From NCBI RefSeq assembly GCF_001420715.1, contig NZ_LJJC01000004.1, positions 3,739,740-3,803,739 of the forward strand: a stretch of 64,000 nt of DNA, read 5' to 3'. The notes under the pieces are model-generated. The model was not told the DNA's origin, made no database searches, and saw only the letters and a list, made by a program, of their open reading frames with translations. Each line of letters begins with the position of its first letter. Positions within the stretch are counted from its first letter, which is position 1. The position numbers and the translations under genes are program-made. This stretch comes from Heyndrickxia shackletonii. Lineage in GTDB: Bacteria; Bacillota; Bacilli; Bacillales; Bacillaceae_C. Shown here one piece after another: positions 25,781 through 34,735 of this stretch.

Positions 25781-26767
25781 CTAATTCCATTGCTCCCTTT
25801 TATCTAAATGATGGCAGGCAACAAAATGATTCTCTGCGGCTTCTTCCAATGCTGGCATCGTCTCTCTGCAGACATCGGTTGCTAATGGACAGCGATGAAC
25901 AAATGGACAGCCTCTTCTATCTTCTGATAAATCTGGAGGATCATTTGTCATATCTGTAAGATCAATTTGAGACTCACTGCCGGGTGTCGCTGCTAAAAGC
26001 AACCTGGTATAAGGGTTTAACGGATTTTTAATTAATTCCTTTGAATCTGCAATTTCCATGACCTTTCCGCCATATAAAACCATAATGCGGTCGCCAAAAT
26101 AGCGTGCAGATGCTAAGTCGTGCGTTATATATAAATAAGACAAACCTAAATCTCTCTTTAAATCATTCATAAGCTGCAGAATACCAGCTCGGATGGATAC
26201 ATCCAGCATGGAAGTAGGCTCATCCGCTACAATAAATTGCGGATTAACAGCCAATGCCCGGGCAATCGCAAGACGTTGCCGCTGCCCGCCTGATAATTCA
26301 TGGGGATGCTTTTTCCGTATTTCCTGAACTGGTGTTAAACCAACTTGAAGGAGCAAATCTGCCACTTTTTCATCTAATGCTTTCCCCCTATATCCCTGAT
26401 GCTTTTTTAACGGAAACCGCAAATGACCCTCAATCGTTTTTACAGGATTTAATGACCCGAATGGATCTTGAAAAATGATTTGTGCCACTTGCCGGTAGTC
26501 TTTTAAATCCTTTCCTCTTATTTCATTCACCTTTTTACCATGAACCGTAATAGTTCCTTCGGTTGGCTTTACTAATCGGACTAACGCACGGCCGATTGTT
26601 GTTTTACCACTGCCTGACTCACCTACTAAAGCAAGCACTTCGCCTTTTTTTATCTCCAAATTCACGTTATCAACGGGAGTAATGTATTTCTTTTTCCGAT
26701 CCCCGCGAACCGGGAATTTAATAACAAGATCTTCGACTTTCACTAAAACAATTGATTGCTCGTTCAA
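25781..26767 (-). CDS. Opp/Dpp-type ABC transporter ATPase, OppF-like
   Basis: A 328-residue ATPase with Walker A GESGSGKTT, signature LSGGQRQRLAIARAL, Walker B FIVADEPTSMLDVS, and the C-terminal oligopeptide/dipeptide extension with cysteines (GCPFVHRCPLATDVC). TTG start at 26767 behind GGGAGG. It pairs with the OppD-like ATPase 3 nt upstream. With the permeases and binding protein it forms a family-5 type importer, a class used for beta-glucan oligosaccharides in several bacteria. Confidence 0.9.
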   Translation of the reverse strand: MNEQSIVLVKVEDLVIKFPVRGDRKKKYITPVDNVNLEIKKGEVLALVGESGSGKTTIGRALVRLVKPTEGTITVHGKKVNEIRGKDLKDYRQVAQIIFQDPFGSLNPVKTIEGHLRFPLKKHQGYRGKALDEKVADLLLQVGLTPVQEIRKKHPHELSGGQRQRLAIARALAVNPQFIVADEPTSMLDVSIRAGILQLMNDLKRDLGLSYLYITHDLASARYFGDRIMVLYGGKVMEIADSKELIKNPLNPYTRLLLAATPGSESQIDLTDMTNDPPDLSEDRRGCPFVHRCPLATDVCRETMPALEEAAENHFVACHHLDKREQWN

Positions 26768-26770
26768 GAA

Positions 26771-27757
26771 TTACACACCTCCCTGAACGGTATCATATAG
26801 ATGGCATTCAATCTCCCTGCCATCCACATGTCGGATTCCCGGACGTTCTTTCTTACATAAATCAAAAGCAAACGGACAACGTGGATGATAAGCACATCCG
26901 CTTGGAAGATCCACCAAATTCGGCGGATTCCCTGGTATGCCCTCTATCGTCACGTCATCCTCCGTTAGATGAGGAATCGCTCGAAGCAAACCTTGTGTAT
27001 ATGGATGATGTCTTTCAGAATGAACTAGCGATTTCGAATCTGTCACTTCAATAAAACGCCCTGCATACATAATTGCAACCCTTGAAGCAAGCTCAGAAAC
27101 CAAGCTAAAGTCATGACTGATAAATAAAATGGCATACTTTTTAACTCTTTGAATTTCTTTAATCTTATCCAGAATGGAACGTTGCACTACGACATCTAAT
27201 GCAGTAGTGGGCTCATCCATAATAACGAGCTTCGGATCAAGAGCAATGGCAATGGCGATGACTACCCTCTGCCTCATCCCTCCTGAAAGCTCATGGGGAT
27301 AGCTTTTTAAATATCTTGGATCAATACTGACAATATCCATTAATTCGATTGCTTTCTTTTTGGCTTCTGTTTTGGACATGCTTTTATCATGACTTAGAAA
27401 AACATCTAGTATTTGCTCCTCAATGGTTAAGACCGGATTCAAAGCATTCATGGCACTTTGAAACACCATCGACATTTGGCTCCAGCGGAATTTCCGTAAT
27501 TCATTTTTGTTCATACCATAAATATCTTTTCCCATTACCTTTATCGTCCCGGAGGTTAAGACAGCGTTATTCTTTAACAGTCGCATAATGGCATTTCCCA
27601 ATGTTGATTTCCCTGATCCGGATTCCCCTATCAAACCAACAATCGTATTTTCGTAGATTTTGAGATTAATATCATTAACGGCTTGAACCATTCCTGCCGG
27701 AGAATCATACCCAACCGAAACATTTTGCAATTCAAGCACGGGCTGCTTTTCTTCCAC
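26771..27757 (-). CDS. Opp/Dpp-type ABC transporter ATPase, OppD-like
   Basis: A 328-residue ATPase: Walker A GESGSGKSTL, signature LSGGMRQRVVIAIAI, Walker B LVIMDEPTTALDVV, switch FISHDFSL, and the C-terminal extension GCAYHPRCPFAFDLC. It starts at GTG 27757, inside the 3' end of the upstream permease gene (26-bp overlap), behind GGAGGAAG, so translation is likely coupled. Confidence 0.9.
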   Translation of the reverse strand: MEEKQPVLELQNVSVGYDSPAGMVQAVNDINLKIYENTIVGLIGESGSGKSTLGNAIMRLLKNNAVLTSGTIKVMGKDIYGMNKNELRKFRWSQMSMVFQSAMNALNPVLTIEEQILDVFLSHDKSMSKTEAKKKAIELMDIVSIDPRYLKSYPHELSGGMRQRVVIAIAIALDPKLVIMDEPTTALDVVVQRSILDKIKEIQRVKKYAILFISHDFSLVSELASRVAIMYAGRFIEVTDSKSLVHSERHHPYTQGLLRAIPHLTEDDVTIEGIPGNPPNLVDLPSGCAYHPRCPFAFDLCKKERPGIRHVDGREIECHLYDTVQGGV

Positions 27758-28673
27758 GATTCTTCCTCCTTTTTTGTGTCTTTAAACGAGGGTTGGTAAT
27801 TTGATCGATAGCAAAATTCATTAGTACCAAACTTAGTCCCACCAATGCGATTCCAACCCCCGGAGGAACAAACCACCACCATGCACCTCGTAGTAATGCT
27901 GCATTCGAGCTTGCCCAGTAAAGCATAATCCCCCAGCTGGTGGAGTTAATATCTTCAAGCCCTAAAAATGCTAGGCCAGCTTCAGCAAGAATGGCGCCTA
28001 AGGTAGCGAACATAATATTCCCAGCAATAAGGGACATCATGTTGGGGCAGATTTCGGTAATCATGATTCTCAGCGATGATTTTCCAGACATTTTGGCTGC
28101 CGAAATGAAATCTCTCCTTGCCAGTGTCATTGTTTGAGAACGAAAAACCCTTGCACCCCATGCCCATCCCGTAAATGCAATGATTAAACCATTTACAAAA
28201 GGAGTAGAAGCCTTCAAATATGCCTCGATAACAATTAGTAAAGCAAGACCCGGCATTACCAAAAAGAGATTCATAATAAAGCTAAGGATGGCATCTGTCA
28301 AACCACCACGGTAGCCCGCTATTACCCCAAATATAAGGCCTATAATGGTGGAGAGAATACCGGCTCCAAATCCGACAACCATTGTATTTCTCGCACTGAA
28401 AATAAATTGCGAATAGATGTCTTGACCGGTATTTGTCGTTCCGAACCAATGATCAGCGGTTGGCGGCAAATTCGGATCATAAATGGCGGCACTTGGTGAA
28501 TATGGTGCTATCAGTGGAGCGAAGATAGCTATGATGAGAAAGATTAAAAAGATGATAAATCCAGTTGCCGATTTTCCATTACTAAAAAAAGGCTTCAACG
28601 GTCTTAGCACCATTAGTAAATAGTTCTGCTGTTTTGTGTTGATTTGCGAAGTTGGTGTGATTTCAGCCTTCAT
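27732..28673 (-). CDS. Opp/Dpp-type ABC permease, OppC-like
   Basis: A 313-residue permease with a cytoplasmic N-terminus, about six helices, and the EAA-type loop AKMSGKSSLRIMITEICPN that contacts the ATPases. LPPTADHWFGTTNTGQDIYS is the usual OppC-family segment after the first helix. It follows the OppB-like gene by 5 nt. Confidence 0.9.
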   Translation of the reverse strand: MKAEITPTSQINTKQQNYLLMVLRPLKPFFSNGKSATGFIIFLIFLIIAIFAPLIAPYSPSAAIYDPNLPPTADHWFGTTNTGQDIYSQFIFSARNTMVVGFGAGILSTIIGLIFGVIAGYRGGLTDAILSFIMNLFLVMPGLALLIVIEAYLKASTPFVNGLIIAFTGWAWGARVFRSQTMTLARRDFISAAKMSGKSSLRIMITEICPNMMSLIAGNIMFATLGAILAEAGLAFLGLEDINSTSWGIMLYWASSNAALLRGAWWWFVPPGVGIALVGLSLVLMNFAIDQITNPRLKTQKRRKNRGRKAARA

Positions 28674-28678
28674 GTTCG

Positions 28679-29662
28679 CTACTCCCCTCCAGTACGAATC
28701 CGCGGATCTAACCTACTGTACAACAAATCCACGATCAAGTTAGCAACAAGTACAGCGACGGCAATTAATAGAAATGATGCTTGAATCATTGGAAAATCCT
28801 GTGATTGTACGGCTGATGTTAATTGATTTCCAATCCCTGGATAGGAAAAAACCTGTTCCGTTAAGATAGAGCCGCTAACAACATTTCCAATTGCAATCGC
28901 AAAACTGGTTAGCTGCGGTAAAATCGCATTCCTTGCCGCATAAGAAAACATTAGACGTGACGTCTTTACTCCTTTTGCCTCTGCAAAAGTGACGTAATCT
29001 TCTCCAAGCGTATACATCATATTGTTGCGCATTCCAATAATCCACCCGCTAAGTGAGCCAATTAGTAACGTGAGAGCGGGTAAGAATGCATGATTTAAAA
29101 TACTGGTAAAAAAAGTTCCATTGAATCCCGGTGTGATGGCAGGGTCGTACCCATGTGCCATCGGAAACCAGTTAAGCTTAAAACCAAAAATAAAGACGAA
29201 TAATAATGCCACCCAAAAATATGGCATTGCCTGAAAAATCATGGAAACAACAGGCAGAGTATTATCTAAAAACCCTCTTCTTTTCCAGGAAATATACACT
29301 CCCAGTGCTGTACCAATAAAGACGGACAGCAAGGTGGAAATACCAACTAGACCAATGGTCCAAGGTAAGCTTCCACGAATCATATCACTGACGGGTGTGG
29401 GGTATTGCATAAAAGAAAGGCCCCAATTAAATGTAAATAGACCGTGCAAATAATCGATGTATTGCTGCCATAAAGTAGATTGTCCAATCCCATATGCTTT
29501 TTTCATGGCATCTAATGCGGCGGGTGTCAGTTGGCCCTGGAACTTTGCAAACATGGCATCAGCAGGACTCCCAGGCATCATGCGCGGCAATATAAAATTG
29601 ATGGTAATGGCAGCCCATAATGACAGGATAAAAAAACCGAGGCGATTGATAACGTAACGCAT
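28679..29662 (-). CDS. Opp/Dpp-type ABC permease, OppB-like
   Basis: A 327-residue permease beginning MRYVINRLGFFILSLWAAIT, typical of OppB proteins, with FILPRMMPGSPADAMF after helix 1 and the coupling loop TFAEAKGVKTSRLMFSYAAR. Six predicted helices. It is the first permease of the importer; 220 nt containing a dispersed repeat separate it from the binding-protein gene. Confidence 0.9.
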   Translation of the reverse strand: MRYVINRLGFFILSLWAAITINFILPRMMPGSPADAMFAKFQGQLTPAALDAMKKAYGIGQSTLWQQYIDYLHGLFTFNWGLSFMQYPTPVSDMIRGSLPWTIGLVGISTLLSVFIGTALGVYISWKRRGFLDNTLPVVSMIFQAMPYFWVALLFVFIFGFKLNWFPMAHGYDPAITPGFNGTFFTSILNHAFLPALTLLIGSLSGWIIGMRNNMMYTLGEDYVTFAEAKGVKTSRLMFSYAARNAILPQLTSFAIAIGNVVSGSILTEQVFSYPGIGNQLTSAVQSQDFPMIQASFLLIAVAVLVANLIVDLLYSRLDPRIRTGGE

Positions 29663-29689
29663 TTTTACCCCCCTGATATTAGTGAAATA

Positions 29690-29880
29690 GAGGAAAAGGG
29701 CAAAGACCCTTTTCCTTAAAGCCGGTTTCGCAATAATTGTTTAAAATCCAAAAGCCGATTTTATCTTGTTGCTTTTCGTCGTTGTTTAAGTAGGCTTTGT
29801 TTCTGGGCATCTTTTCTTACCAAGTTGATTCATTATGAGCCTAAAAAAGGTTGTAGCTTAGCATTTCGGAAAAGAGCCAT
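29690..29880 (-). repeat. Dispersed fold-back repeat, copy C
   Basis: On the minus strand it begins GGCTCTTTTCCGAAATGCTA, contains GATGCCCAGAAAC and AAAATCGGCTTTTGGATTTT, and ends near GCGAAACCGGCTTTAAGG. The core matches copies A and B. It is inserted between the binding-protein gene and the first permease gene of the importer operon and carries a stem next to its end (AAAAGGG ... CCCTTTT), which could lower downstream expression. Confidence 0.75.
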
Positions 29881-29883
29881 TGT

Positions 29884-31560
29884 TTATTTAGTATTCGGTT
29901 TTAATTTCGATAATGTAATAGCAGGTGCTGGCCAGTTGAATGGGGCAGGGTTCGCATATGGATCATCTTCCGTAGGCCAACCTGTATAATTAGCCGTCCT
30001 GTATTCATACCAAACCGGGCCATTCACTAATGGAATGGTTGGCATTTGATTAACCATGACATTTTGAAGATAATTAATCGCTTCTTTCTGTACTGCTTTG
30101 TCCGTCGTTCCTTGGAATTTCTTCAAAGCCGCATCTGTCTGTGGATCATTCCATTTTTCAAGGTTCCAGCCTCCATGGCTGTTCAACATATCTTGATATT
30201 GCTTATATGGATCTGGTCCGGAGTTGGTCCATGAAATGGCTAAATCATAATTTCCGCCAGTAACATTTTTCGCATACGAAGCATACTCAGGCTGTTGTAC
30301 TTTCACATCAATCCCAACATCCTTTAATCCTTGGGAAATTAACTGTGCCATGGTAGTCCAGTCCGTCCAACCAGATACGGTTTGTAAGGTGAAGGACAAT
30401 TTCTTTCCGTCCGGTGAAACAAAAATTCCGTCCTTGCCTTTTTTATAACCTGCGTCTTCTAATGTTTTCGCGGCTGCATCTTTATCAAAAACAAACTCTA
30501 ATTTATCTTTTGGAATACTTGGATCGACCCAAGCCTGGTCTCTAGGGAGAATTAGTGCCGTGGTGCTGGATAATGGATCATAACCGGATGCTGCTTGCTC
30601 TGAAAGCTTCTTACGGTCAATCGCTAAACTGATGGCTTTACGTACATTGATGTCTTTCAATAGAGGATTCGTCAAATTTGGATAAAGGGTAACGTTGTTG
30701 CTCGGCGGGAACCAGTATTTGTTATGCTCCTTATCTGCTGAGACATAAACCTTATCTGCATCAGGAATAAAAATACCTGCCCAATCAAGTTCCCCTTTCG
30801 TTAAGGCTAATTGCTCACTGTCGTTGCCGCTGTATACTGGGAAATGAAGCTCCTTAACTTCATATTCGCCTCCGTAAAATTTAGGATTTACCTTCATTTT
30901 ATATAGTTGCGGTGTAAACGAATCTAATAAGTATGGACCTGTTCCAATTGCGAGATTTTTCGTGATTTTCGCTTTGGAAGGATCACCAAGGTCTTTCCAA
31001 ATATGTTGCGGAACAATATCTACACCTAAGACATAGGATTGAAAAGGAACATTTGCTTGATCAAAATTAAATGCAACCTGATTATCCCCTTGTTTTTCAA
31101 CGGAAGTTATTTCTTTCCAAATACCAGATGAATCAGCAGCTGGATCTTTTTTCAATAAATCAAACGTAAACACAACATCGTCAGCGGTAAATGCTTCCCC
31201 GTCTGACCATTTTACATTGTCACGAAGGGTAGCAACGAGTGTTTTATTGTTATTAGTCCATTCGTATTTTGTTGCAAGCATTGGATTTTCCTTCCCACTG
31301 ACAGGGTCAAAATAATAAAGAGGCTGGAAAATCAAACCGTTCGTTCCACCCATTGCAGTGTTTGAAAATGGGTTAAAGTTTTCTTGCCACTGGCCGGCTG
31401 GTGATAAACCAATAACTAATGGTTTAGGATTCTTAGCAGCGTTACCTGTATTTTTTGTACCCCCAGAGTTTGTAGAAGTCTTATCTGTACATCCTGCCAA
31501 CACTAAGGTGAGAGCCAAAAAGCTCATAAGTAAAAGTGATGCCAGTCTTTTCATCTTCAT
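29884..31560 (-). CDS. Family 5 solute-binding lipoprotein of the importer
   Basis: A 558-residue SBP_bac_5 protein. Lipoprotein signal with lipobox LVLAGC at about residues 19-24, followed by a Ser/Thr/Asn-rich linker. The body carries the family blocks WSDGEAFTADDVVFTFDLLK, AIGTGPYLLDSF and VRKAISLAIDRKKL. It would capture the oligosaccharide (or peptide) outside the membrane. Genetic linkage to a GH1 enzyme and a LacI regulator favours beta-glucosides. A 14-bp operator-like palindrome lies 26 nt before the start. Confidence 0.9.
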   Translation of the reverse strand: MKMKRLASLLLMSFLALTLVLAGCTDKTSTNSGGTKNTGNAAKNPKPLVIGLSPAGQWQENFNPFSNTAMGGTNGLIFQPLYYFDPVSGKENPMLATKYEWTNNNKTLVATLRDNVKWSDGEAFTADDVVFTFDLLKKDPAADSSGIWKEITSVEKQGDNQVAFNFDQANVPFQSYVLGVDIVPQHIWKDLGDPSKAKITKNLAIGTGPYLLDSFTPQLYKMKVNPKFYGGEYEVKELHFPVYSGNDSEQLALTKGELDWAGIFIPDADKVYVSADKEHNKYWFPPSNNVTLYPNLTNPLLKDINVRKAISLAIDRKKLSEQAASGYDPLSSTTALILPRDQAWVDPSIPKDKLEFVFDKDAAAKTLEDAGYKKGKDGIFVSPDGKKLSFTLQTVSGWTDWTTMAQLISQGLKDVGIDVKVQQPEYASYAKNVTGGNYDLAISWTNSGPDPYKQYQDMLNSHGGWNLEKWNDPQTDAALKKFQGTTDKAVQKEAINYLQNVMVNQMPTIPLVNGPVWYEYRTANYTGWPTEDDPYANPAPFNWPAPAITLSKLKPNTK

Positions 31561-31585
31561 TTTCGTTCCTCCTATAATTTTATAG

Positions 31586-31599
31586 CGAAAGCGGTTTCG
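31586..31599. promoter_or_regulatory. LacI-type operator before the binding-protein gene
   Basis: CGAAAGCGGTTTCG, a 14-bp near-palindrome with the central CG step usual for LacI-family operators. It is nearly the same as the site before the regulator gene (CGAAACCGGTTACG), so the neighbouring LacI protein probably binds both. Confidence 0.65.
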
Positions 31600-31694
31600 G
31601 AGAAGATATTAAAAAAGCAAGGGTGGATACAATGAATGTGCTTATGGGTCCTTCCTTTAAAACGAAACCACCTCCTTAATATTTTTTTGTAAAT

Positions 31695-32720
31695 TTAATT
31701 TTCATCTTTTACATTGGCAACAGTATCACGAATAACTAATTCCGTTTCAATCGTAATCGGACTAGACGAGTAATTAGAATCACTCATAAGCTTAAACAAT
31801 TCCTTTGCTGCTAATTGTCCCATTATTTCTTTCTTTTGCCTTACTGTTGTTAATTTTGGAGTTACATATTTTAGAAGAGTAATATCATCAAAACCTATTA
31901 ATGAAATATCCTTCCCTACTATGAATCCCTTTTCGCGAATGGCTTCCATTGCACCAATTGCCATCATGTCCCCTGCACAAAAAATTGCTGTAGGTAAATG
32001 GTCGCTTTCTAATAATTGTTTAGTAGAAAGGTAGCCGCCATTCTCAGAGAAATCCCCTGGAAGAATCCATTTGGACAGTATCGGCAGTTGATGCTTTTCC
32101 ATCGCTTTTTTAAAACCGATTAACCGATCGGAACCAGGTTTTGTGACAAATACATCTGATATAAAAGCAATCTTTTTGTGTCCCATTTCAACTAAATGAT
32201 CCACTGCCATCATTGCTCCGCCAATATTATCTGAGCATAGATAATTTGCACAGGGACCTATTAAATCTAAATCAATAGACATACATGGTATGCCACTTTG
32301 AACAATTCCGCTAAGATTAGGGTCTGTCCTCGGAACGCCAAGCAATAATAATCCATCTACATTCCGATTTTTTGCACGTGCTTCGAATGTTTCAGCCTGG
32401 TTATCCGGGTGATTGTTTGCGAAAAAAACAAGATCATAGCCATTTTCTCCAATCACATCCTTAAAGCTCGCTAAAATATCTTGCAAAAAATGGTGCCGGA
32501 ACCCAGTGTTTAGATGGTCTTGAAAAAAGACACCTACTGTTTTGGATATCTTTGTTGCGAGCCCCCTTGCAATGGAATTAGGCTGGTACCCCAATTCGTC
32601 AATTATTCGTTTAACAGTCTCGGCGGTAGTTTTCCCCACATCGGATCTTCCATTTAGTACTTTCGAAACGGTTGCCGCTGAAACACCTGCCTTTTTAGCA
32701 ATATCATAGATTGTTAGCAT
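31695..32720 (-). CDS. LacI-family transcriptional regulator
   Basis: A 341-residue repressor. The N-terminal helix-turn-helix with hinge reads TIYDIAKKAGVSAATVSKVL, then VGKTTAETVKRIIDELGYQP. A periplasmic-binding-like effector domain follows (VDGLLLLGVPRTDPNLSGIV, IAFISDVFVTKPGSDR, FDDITLLKYVTPKLTTVRQ). It probably represses the importer and glucosidase genes downstream and its own gene, using the two matching palindromes, until a sugar ligand is bound. Confidence 0.9.
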   Translation of the reverse strand: MLTIYDIAKKAGVSAATVSKVLNGRSDVGKTTAETVKRIIDELGYQPNSIARGLATKISKTVGVFFQDHLNTGFRHHFLQDILASFKDVIGENGYDLVFFANNHPDNQAETFEARAKNRNVDGLLLLGVPRTDPNLSGIVQSGIPCMSIDLDLIGPCANYLCSDNIGGAMMAVDHLVEMGHKKIAFISDVFVTKPGSDRLIGFKKAMEKHQLPILSKWILPGDFSENGGYLSTKQLLESDHLPTAIFCAGDMMAIGAMEAIREKGFIVGKDISLIGFDDITLLKYVTPKLTTVRQKKEIMGQLAAKELFKLMSDSNYSSSPITIETELVIRDTVANVKDEN

Positions 32721-32734
32721 ATACTTTACTCCTT

Positions 32735-32748
32735 CGAAACCGGTTACG
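32735..32748. promoter_or_regulatory. LacI-type operator before the regulator gene
   Basis: CGAAACCGGTTACG, one mismatch from the perfect palindrome CGAAACCGGTTTCG, 15 nt upstream of the regulator's start. It suggests autoregulation. Confidence 0.6.
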
Positions 32749-32887
32749 TTTGACTATATTATTTATCAGAATAATCAAAATGTAAAGGGTTTCATTTTAA
32801 AAAATTTAAAATTTTTGAAAAATAATTGTAATGAGTCGTTCATATAATCTATTTTGGGTCTAACTTTATCAATATTTAAACGAAAGA

Positions 32888-32930
32888 AAAAAGGATTGTG
32901 TTAAGTCATCATGACAATTAGCACAATCCT
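32888..32930 (-). terminator. Terminator of the signal peptidase gene
   Basis: AGGATTGTG ... CACAATCCT stem with a T run on the minus strand (CCTTTTTTC), 50 nt after the stop at 32981. Confidence 0.8.
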
Positions 32931-32980
32931 CTGCATCCTTTATGCAAAATATCCGTATTTCATCCGGTCATGTAACAAAA

Positions 32981-33520
32981 CTATTGAACACTTCTAAAAT
33001 CAGATACCGGATAAAAAACAATCTCCCCTTTTCCAACAATTCTCTCTTTTTGAATAAGACCTAATCCATTGCGGCTATCCGTACTTCTGAGTCTATTATC
33101 TCCCATCACAAAGTATTTATTTTTTGGCACCGTAATAGGACCATAATCGCCTGTTAAACGACTTCCCATTTGTCTGGCCAATTTGCGATTTTCAGAGAGA
33201 TAAGGCTCCTTGCAAAAAACCCCATTAATATACAATCTGTCATTTTTGATGACAATCTTATCACCAGGAAGTCCGATGATTCTTTTAACATAGTTTTTCT
33301 CTTTTCCTCTAATAATGACAATTTCTCCTCTATCAAACCTTCCTGTAAAATTCCATTTGTTCACGATTACTTTTTCATTATTATGCAGTGTTGGCTCCAT
33401 TGATGCTCCTTTTACAATATATGGAGAAATAAGGAAGCTTCTTATTACAAACACAATCACTAATGCAATCAGCAGTGATTTTCCCCAGCTTTTTATTTCT
33501 TTTCTTACATTGTCTCTCAT
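32981..33520 (-). CDS. Type I signal peptidase
   Basis: A 179-residue SipS-type signal peptidase that removes signal peptides at the outer face of the membrane. It has one N-terminal helix (LLIALVIVFVIRSFLIS). Box B GASMEPTLHNNEK holds the catalytic Ser, box D VKRIIGLPGD the catalytic Lys, and box E YFVMGDNRLRSTDSRN is complete. The open frame begins at GTG 33529, which overlaps the upstream stop codon; I prefer ATG 33520, 10 nt after GGAG. It is translationally coupled to the serine hydrolase gene upstream. Confidence 0.92.
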   Translation of the reverse strand: MRDNVRKEIKSWGKSLLIALVIVFVIRSFLISPYIVKGASMEPTLHNNEKVIVNKWNFTGRFDRGEIVIIRGKEKNYVKRIIGLPGDKIVIKNDRLYINGVFCKEPYLSENRKLARQMGSRLTGDYGPITVPKNKYFVMGDNRLRSTDSRNGLGLIQKERIVGKGEIVFYPVSDFRSVQ

Positions 33521-33525
33521 CTTAT

Positions 33526-34566
33526 TCACACTCCATTACGTAGCTTTGAATATTCTTCCATACATGAAACTACTAAACTTCCGAACTTTCGTATGTCCCC
33601 TAAATAGTCAAAAACATTACTATCTTCCGTGTATAAGCTATTGTACATCCTTACTGCAACGGCATTTAATGCTGGAATCACGGTACAGGAACAGCCTGAA
33701 GCACCGAAAATTTGATAGGTGCCTGCTGGCAGTTTTTCGCCTAATTCGTCATAATCATATGAAACATTTTGATCTTTTATCCACCAAAGAAAACCAAATT
33801 TCGGAAAGCGTTTAGGTAAAGCAGTGGGGCTTTGAATGGTCGTGGCAAGCTGAAATACCTCTTTCGGTAAAATTTGCTTTCCTTCGATTAAACCGTTATT
33901 TAGATGCAGGTTCCCCCATAAAGCTAACTCCCTGGCACTTACAAATAAATTTCTCTCTTCCCCTGTATTTGCCCCTAATCTTAACGTCGGATAACTATCC
34001 GGAGAATGTATATCACATACTAAAGTATCCTTTCCTTCTGACATCCACCCCGTTTCTTTCAGTTTTAACGGGGTAAATACTTTCTCATTAAGAATTTCGG
34101 CAACCGTTTTTCCAGTTGTCTTTTTAAGAATATATGCTAACAAGTCCGGTCTTTTCCCTTCAATATTCATTCCTAAGTCAAACACTCTGTCTGCCTTATC
34201 CTTACCAAATTTTATTCCTGTACATCTAGTTAAAAGATGCCGAATCGTTGCTTCCCCCAGAATATCTTTATCAAATTGATCCAAATAGGCACTTAATTTA
34301 TCCTCAAGGCTAAAATATCCTTCATTAATGGCTATAGCTACTGCTAATCCAATGTAGGTAACCCTGGTGGAGTAAACATTAAATTGTGAAGACTCGTCAA
34401 TCATTCTGGCTCCAGGCTCAAAATGATGAGTACCAGAATAGTATTCATAGATTATTTTATTATCCTTCATCATCACTGTGGCTGTACCGGATGCATACAT
34501 TTCCTTTTTAATTTTTTCCGTATATATAGTTAGTGGATCAAATGTCCTCTGTGTTATCGAAATCAT
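33526..34566 (-). CDS. Class C beta-lactamase-like serine hydrolase, altered SxxK motif
   Basis: A 346-residue protein of the serine beta-lactamase-like/esterase family: an N-terminal strand pair (GTATVMMKDNKIIYEYYSG), a catalytic helix at residues 62-80 (FNVYSTRVTYIGLAVAIA), TRCTGIKFG, and GFLWWI followed by the GASGCSCTVIP region. In active relatives the catalytic motif is S-x-x-K; here Ser66 is followed by T-R-V, so the general-base Lys is replaced by Val. The protein may be inactive or use another base. No signal peptide, so it is cytoplasmic. It is the first gene of a pair with the signal peptidase. Confidence 0.75.
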   Translation of the reverse strand: MISITQRTFDPLTIYTEKIKKEMYASGTATVMMKDNKIIYEYYSGTHHFEPGARMIDESSQFNVYSTRVTYIGLAVAIAINEGYFSLEDKLSAYLDQFDKDILGEATIRHLLTRCTGIKFGKDKADRVFDLGMNIEGKRPDLLAYILKKTTGKTVAEILNEKVFTPLKLKETGWMSEGKDTLVCDIHSPDSYPTLRLGANTGEERNLFVSARELALWGNLHLNNGLIEGKQILPKEVFQLATTIQSPTALPKRFPKFGFLWWIKDQNVSYDYDELGEKLPAGTYQIFGASGCSCTVIPALNAVAVRMYNSLYTEDSNVFDYLGDIRKFGSLVVSCMEEYSKLRNGV

Positions 34567-34735
34567 TTAATTCCTCCGTTAGCTCCTATTTTATAAGGAA
34601 TAGTTCGTGATTAGGTAAAATAATTCCTTCCTCATTTCTTCCATCGATTTAATATTGTAAAAACCAGATGATCTTGAAACTTTTCATTCATTAAAATCGT
34701 ATTTTCAAGTAGTTAACACAAATGGAGGAATTACG

